Source: Metabacillus sediminilitoris (lineage in GTDB: Bacteria; Bacillota; Bacilli; Bacillales; Bacillaceae). From it: 64,000 bases of DNA. Shown here piece after piece: positions 61,025 through 64,000 of the stretch; position 1 is the first letter of the stretch, and each line of letters begins with the position of its first letter. Below the pieces are notes generated by a model. That model had not been told where the DNA came from and made no database searches. It saw only the letters and a list, made by a program, of their open reading frames with translations. The DNA lies in NCBI RefSeq assembly GCF_009720625.1, contig NZ_CP046266.1, positions 441,501 to 505,500 on the forward strand, read 5' to 3'. A program made the position numbers and the translations under genes.

Positions 61025-61797
61025 GCCAACTCAAGGAAGAACGTCATCGGTTAATTATTCAATGGGTAAATGAGGAGAAACGTGTATCAGTTGCAAAAAT
61101 GGCAAAGAAGTTTTCGGTGACACCTGAAACAATTCGACGAGATTTAACAGAGTTGGAAGAACAAGAAAAGATCTCTAGGGTTCATGGCGGAGCAACCTTA
61201 TATTCAAAATTAGAAAAAGAGCAGGCATACTTGCGGAAGCTGGATATTAATCGAAAAGAAAAGCAGCAAATAGCGATTGAAGCAGTCACACGTATCAATC
61301 ATGGTGATACAATCGCTGTCGATGTTGGGACGACGACGGTTCATCTAGCCGATTACATCCAAGATATTCAAAACCTAACCGTTGTAACCAATTCAATTGC
61401 TGCAGCAGATCGTTTTAATCTAGCAATTGAAGAGAAAAGGATGACTGGAAAGGTTATCTTGTTAGGAGGCTTTACAAATCCTGCCCAATCCTCGGTTTCC
61501 GGTGCAATGACCCTTGAATGGTTAAATCACATGTATATGGATAAAGCATTTATATCCTGCGGGGGAATTGTTGCAGAGTCAATCTATGATTATGATTTAG
61601 ATGAATCACTTGTTTCAGCGAAAATGATGGCAAGAAGCAAGTATAATATATTACTTGCTGATTCATCAAAAGTAGGTATTCCATCTTTTTATTCCTTTGG
61701 AGAGGCAAGACATTTTAACGAAGTTATAAGTGATAAGCCTTGTCCAAAGGAATGGAATGAATGGTATAAACGATGGACGATAGCGAAGGGGAGTTAA
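61021..61797 (+). CDS. DeoR/GlpR family transcription regulator
   Basis: A 258-residue regulator. The N-terminal helix-turn-helix has the family pattern VSVAKMAKKFSVTPETIRRD (about residues 21-40) followed by RVHGGA. The C-terminal sensor domain has GDTIAVDVGTTTVHLADYI and LADSSKVG, which in relatives bind a sugar phosphate or other phosphorylated effector. It probably controls this operon through the palindrome at 56157. Overlaps the ATPase gene by 4 bp. Confidence 0.93.
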   Translation: MSQLKEERHRLIIQWVNEEKRVSVAKMAKKFSVTPETIRRDLTELEEQEKISRVHGGATLYSKLEKEQAYLRKLDINRKEKQQIAIEAVTRINHGDTIAVDVGTTTVHLADYIQDIQNLTVVTNSIAAADRFNLAIEEKRMTGKVILLGGFTNPAQSSVSGAMTLEWLNHMYMDKAFISCGGIVAESIYDYDLDESLVSAKMMARSKYNILLADSSKVGIPSFYSFGEARHFNEVISDKPCPKEWNEWYKRWTIAKGS

Positions 61798-61801
61798 TCA
61801 A

Positions 61802-62806
61802 ATGTTAATTGATTATCATGTACATCTAGAGGAAGGTCCGTATTCGTTTAACTGGCTTGAACGTACGGCAAAAGCACTCGGATATTTTGAAACAAATGAA
61901 GAATTAGAAAAAGGGTCAAGGGAAAAAGTCGAATATCAAGTAAATCAGCTGCAAAAAAGGCTTTCTTCTGGTTGTTACAGCGAAGAGTGGCTTGATTTAT
62001 ATTTGAAGAAAGCTAAGCAAATTGGCTTGAAAGAGGTCGGGATCGTCGATCATTTATACCGTTTTAAAGAAACTCAACATTATTTTGAAAAAGCGTTAAT
62101 TCTTGATCCTGCAGATCCAATTGGTGAATTGCAATCATATTGGTTAAAGAATGTCATGACAGAAAGAATGGATCGATTTGTTGAAGCGATTTTAGCTGCA
62201 AAAAAACGTTGGGAAAAACAAGGTGTATTATTAAAGTTAGGAATTGAAGCTGATTATTTTATAGGACAAGAGCAAGAACTTGAAGGACTATTAGCAGGAA
62301 AACCATGGGACTATGTTATTGGTTCTGTTCATTATGTTGACGGCTGGGGATTTGATAATCCGCAAACAGCATCTCGGTTTGCAAAAAGTAATTTAGAAGA
62401 GCTTTATACTCGTTTTTATGTGACGGTTGAACATATGATTCGTTCAAATATGTTTGATTTTGTCGCGCATTTAGATAATTTAAAAGTGTTTAATTACAAA
62501 GTGAACAATGAAACATTTAATCGTAAATGGTATGAGCGCATAGCTGATGCATTAGTTGAAACAAATACGGCAACAGAAGTGAACGCAGGTTTATTTTATC
62601 GTTATCCTGTCAAAGAAATGTGTCCATCTGCTGATTTTTTATCGATAATCGTAAGGAATGGTGTGCCAATTACCCTATCATCTGATTCGCACTATCCCGA
62701 TGATCTTGGCAAATATGTAAGAGAAAACAAGAAGTTTTTGCAGGAATTAGGTGTTTCACATATAGCAACTTTTCAACAAAGAGAAAGGATTTTAAAACAG
62801 ATCTAA
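61802..62806 (+). CDS. PHP-domain phosphoesterase
   Basis: A 334-residue metal-dependent hydrolase of the PHP (polymerase and histidinol phosphatase) family. Metal ligands: H6 and H8 (DYHVH), the VDH motif near residue 82, glutamate in GIEADYF, histidine in GSVHYVDG, FDFVAHLD, and SSDSHYPDD near the end. Longer than HisK-type histidinol phosphatases and outside a his operon, so another phosphoester is likely. It is the last gene of the operon, four bases after the regulator gene, and could complete the hydrolysis begun by the AlkP-type enzyme. Confidence 0.9.
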   Translation: MLIDYHVHLEEGPYSFNWLERTAKALGYFETNEELEKGSREKVEYQVNQLQKRLSSGCYSEEWLDLYLKKAKQIGLKEVGIVDHLYRFKETQHYFEKALILDPADPIGELQSYWLKNVMTERMDRFVEAILAAKKRWEKQGVLLKLGIEADYFIGQEQELEGLLAGKPWDYVIGSVHYVDGWGFDNPQTASRFAKSNLEELYTRFYVTVEHMIRSNMFDFVAHLDNLKVFNYKVNNETFNRKWYERIADALVETNTATEVNAGLFYRYPVKEMCPSADFLSIIVRNGVPITLSSDSHYPDDLGKYVRENKKFLQELGVSHIATFQQRERILKQI

Positions 62807-62826
62807 TAGTCGGGATCTGTTTTTTT
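62794..62826 (+). terminator. Operon terminator
   Basis: AAAACAGATC/GATCTGTTTT with a 10-base loop and a T run; the PHP stop codon lies in the loop. Confidence 0.88.
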
Positions 62827-62997
62827 ATCATTCAGCAAATTAAGCGCACTAATTCTATATAATAATGTAGGAATATTCATCCAGAGCTATTTAAAGCAAT
62901 CATTGTGTGTATGTTGTCCCTAAATGTGTGCTCACCGCAACATTTTACGTTTAAAAAGTAAAGTGGAAAGGGAAAATAAGCAAGTGGAGGGATAAAG

Positions 62998-64000
62998 ATG
63001 AAGATTATTATTATTGGCGGAGATGCAGCGGGAATGAGTGCTGCCATGCAAATTGTAAGGAATAGCTCAGAACATCAGATAACTGTTCTTGAAATGGGAG
63101 AAGTATACTCATATGGTCAATGTGGACTCCCTTATGTGATTAGTAATAAAATTGATTCAACAGATAAATTAATTGCTCGGACACAATTTGAATTTAAAGA
63201 AAAATACGGAATTGATGCACGAATCTTACATGAAGTTCGTCAAGTTGACACAAGAAATAAACAAGTGAATGGAATCAACCATGCAAATGGTGAAAAGTTC
63301 AACTTATCTTATGACAGACTCCTTATCGCAACTGGAGTAAGTCCAGTAATACCTGAGTGGGACGGTGCGCAACTTTCAGGTGTTTTCACTTTAAAGACAA
63401 TTCCAGATGCAAAGCAAATCATGGAATCCCTTCAAGGCAATGTAAAAAATGTTACAGTTATTGGCGGCGGTTATATTGGCCTTGAAATGGCTGAGAGTTT
63501 TGTGGAATTGGGTAAGAAGGTAACAATCATTGAACGAAATGAACAATTAGCAAAAATATTCGATGCAGAGATGGCAGAACTTATCCATGAAGAAGCAAAA
63601 AATCATAACATTGTTCTTAGAATGGGAGAATCTGTAGAAGCGTTTCTCGGTAAAAAACATATTGAATATGTTAAGACTGATAAAGGTGAGATTGAGACAG
63701 ATCTTGTACTAATCGCAATTGGCGTGCGGCCTAATACATCCTTTTTAGATAAGACTGGAATTATGACAAGTGTTAATGGTGCAATCCAGGTAAATGCGTA
63801 TATGCAAACTAATATTGAAGATATTTATGCAGCAGGTGATTGTGCCACGCAATATCATCGAATCAAAGAAAAGGATGACCATATTGCACTAGGAACACAT
63901 GCAAATAAGCAAGGGCAAATCGCAGGACTAAACATGATCAATATTCCAAAAACCTTTAAGGGTGTAGTAGGATCTTCAATTATAAAATTTTTCCGTTTAT
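62998..64000 (+). CDS. cdr: CoA-disulfide reductase-like pyridine nucleotide-disulfide oxidoreductase (cut by window edge)
   Basis: The first 334 residues of an FAD enzyme that uses NAD(P)H to reduce CoA disulfide or polysulfide. FAD site IIIIGGDAAGMSAAMQIV at the start, the single active cysteine C42 in YSYGQCGLPY (not a CxxxxC pair, as in CoA-disulfide reductases), an NAD(P)H site TVIGGGYIGLEMAE, and the second FAD motif IYAAGDCAT. CoA disulfide reductase versus NADH oxidase cannot be settled without the C-terminus, which lies beyond 64000. GGAGG precedes the ATG. Confidence 0.88.
   Translation, partial: MKIIIIGGDAAGMSAAMQIVRNSSEHQITVLEMGEVYSYGQCGLPYVISNKIDSTDKLIARTQFEFKEKYGIDARILHEVRQVDTRNKQVNGINHANGEKFNLSYDRLLIATGVSPVIPEWDGAQLSGVFTLKTIPDAKQIMESLQGNVKNVTVIGGGYIGLEMAESFVELGKKVTIIERNEQLAKIFDAEMAELIHEEAKNHNIVLRMGESVEAFLGKKHIEYVKTDKGEIETDLVLIAIGVRPNTSFLDKTGIMTSVNGAIQVNAYMQTNIEDIYAAGDCATQYHRIKEKDDHIALGTHANKQGQIAGLNMINIPKTFKGVVGSSIIKFFRL

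Overview
The window is AT-rich, gene-dense chromosomal DNA of an endospore-forming Bacillaceae member that is not Bacillus subtilis itself. The evidence is AGGAGG-type ribosome binding sites with frequent GTG/TTG starts, many Bacillus-type proteins (YfmR, YfkM, YfkK, YfkJIH, YfkF, ChaA/YfkE, YfkD, YfkAB, PdaA, YfjP-type glycosylase, RlmCD, DbpA, Des), and a run from about 10.3 to 28.7 kb that keeps the B. subtilis yfkM-to-yfjO gene order with insertions. No rRNA, tRNA, CRISPR array or intact transposase gene was seen.

Layout. 0-10 kb: the end of a YtrA-type GntR regulator/ABC ATPase pair (cut by the window edge), a small HExxH protein, the ABC-F factor YfmR, a degenerate M50-like membrane protein, bacterial nitric oxide synthase, MFS efflux, a DUF1992 protein, a lipoprotein, an alpha/beta hydrolase and a frameshifted acetyltransferase. 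10-28.7 kb: the conserved yfk/yfj block, with sigma-B-like promoters ahead of yfkM and yfkJIH, class I fumarase behind a cre-like site, a secreted phosphodiesterase-type EEP protein and PdaA. 28.9-33.3 kb: a copper island (csoR, copZ, copA, a His-rich exported protein, a thioredoxin-like 2Fe-2S protein) bracketed by paired TGACCACA repeats. 34.2-41.7 kb: a DUF3311/sodium symporter pair, a SulP transporter with beta-carbonic anhydrase (probably bicarbonate supply) and an OmpR-type two-component system, bracketed by two copies of an about 60-bp element, each followed by its own terminator (a possible small-RNA pair). 42.2-56 kb: DbpA, a cold-type desaturase followed by a decayed DesR with no DesK, assorted singletons, an orphan ModB, and a TetR/DHA2 efflux pair.

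56.1-62.8 kb: the most interesting unit. A solute-binding lipoprotein, a cytoplasmic AlkP-superfamily phosphoesterase, two permeases, an ATPase, a DeoR/GlpR regulator and a PHP-domain phosphoesterase form one tightly packed operon behind a 65-bp nested palindrome. It looks like an import-and-dephosphorylate route for a phosphorylated organic compound whose identity cannot be read from the sequence. The window ends inside a CoA-disulfide-reductase-like gene.

Many features are small or regulatory: perfect 21-bp-period tandem repeats at two intergenic sites, two hairpins that bury a Shine-Dalgarno sequence, a LexA-type promoter with no obvious SOS gene, a GC-rich intergenic repeat, and several gene remnants. 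All assignments come from reading the sequence; no database search was run.
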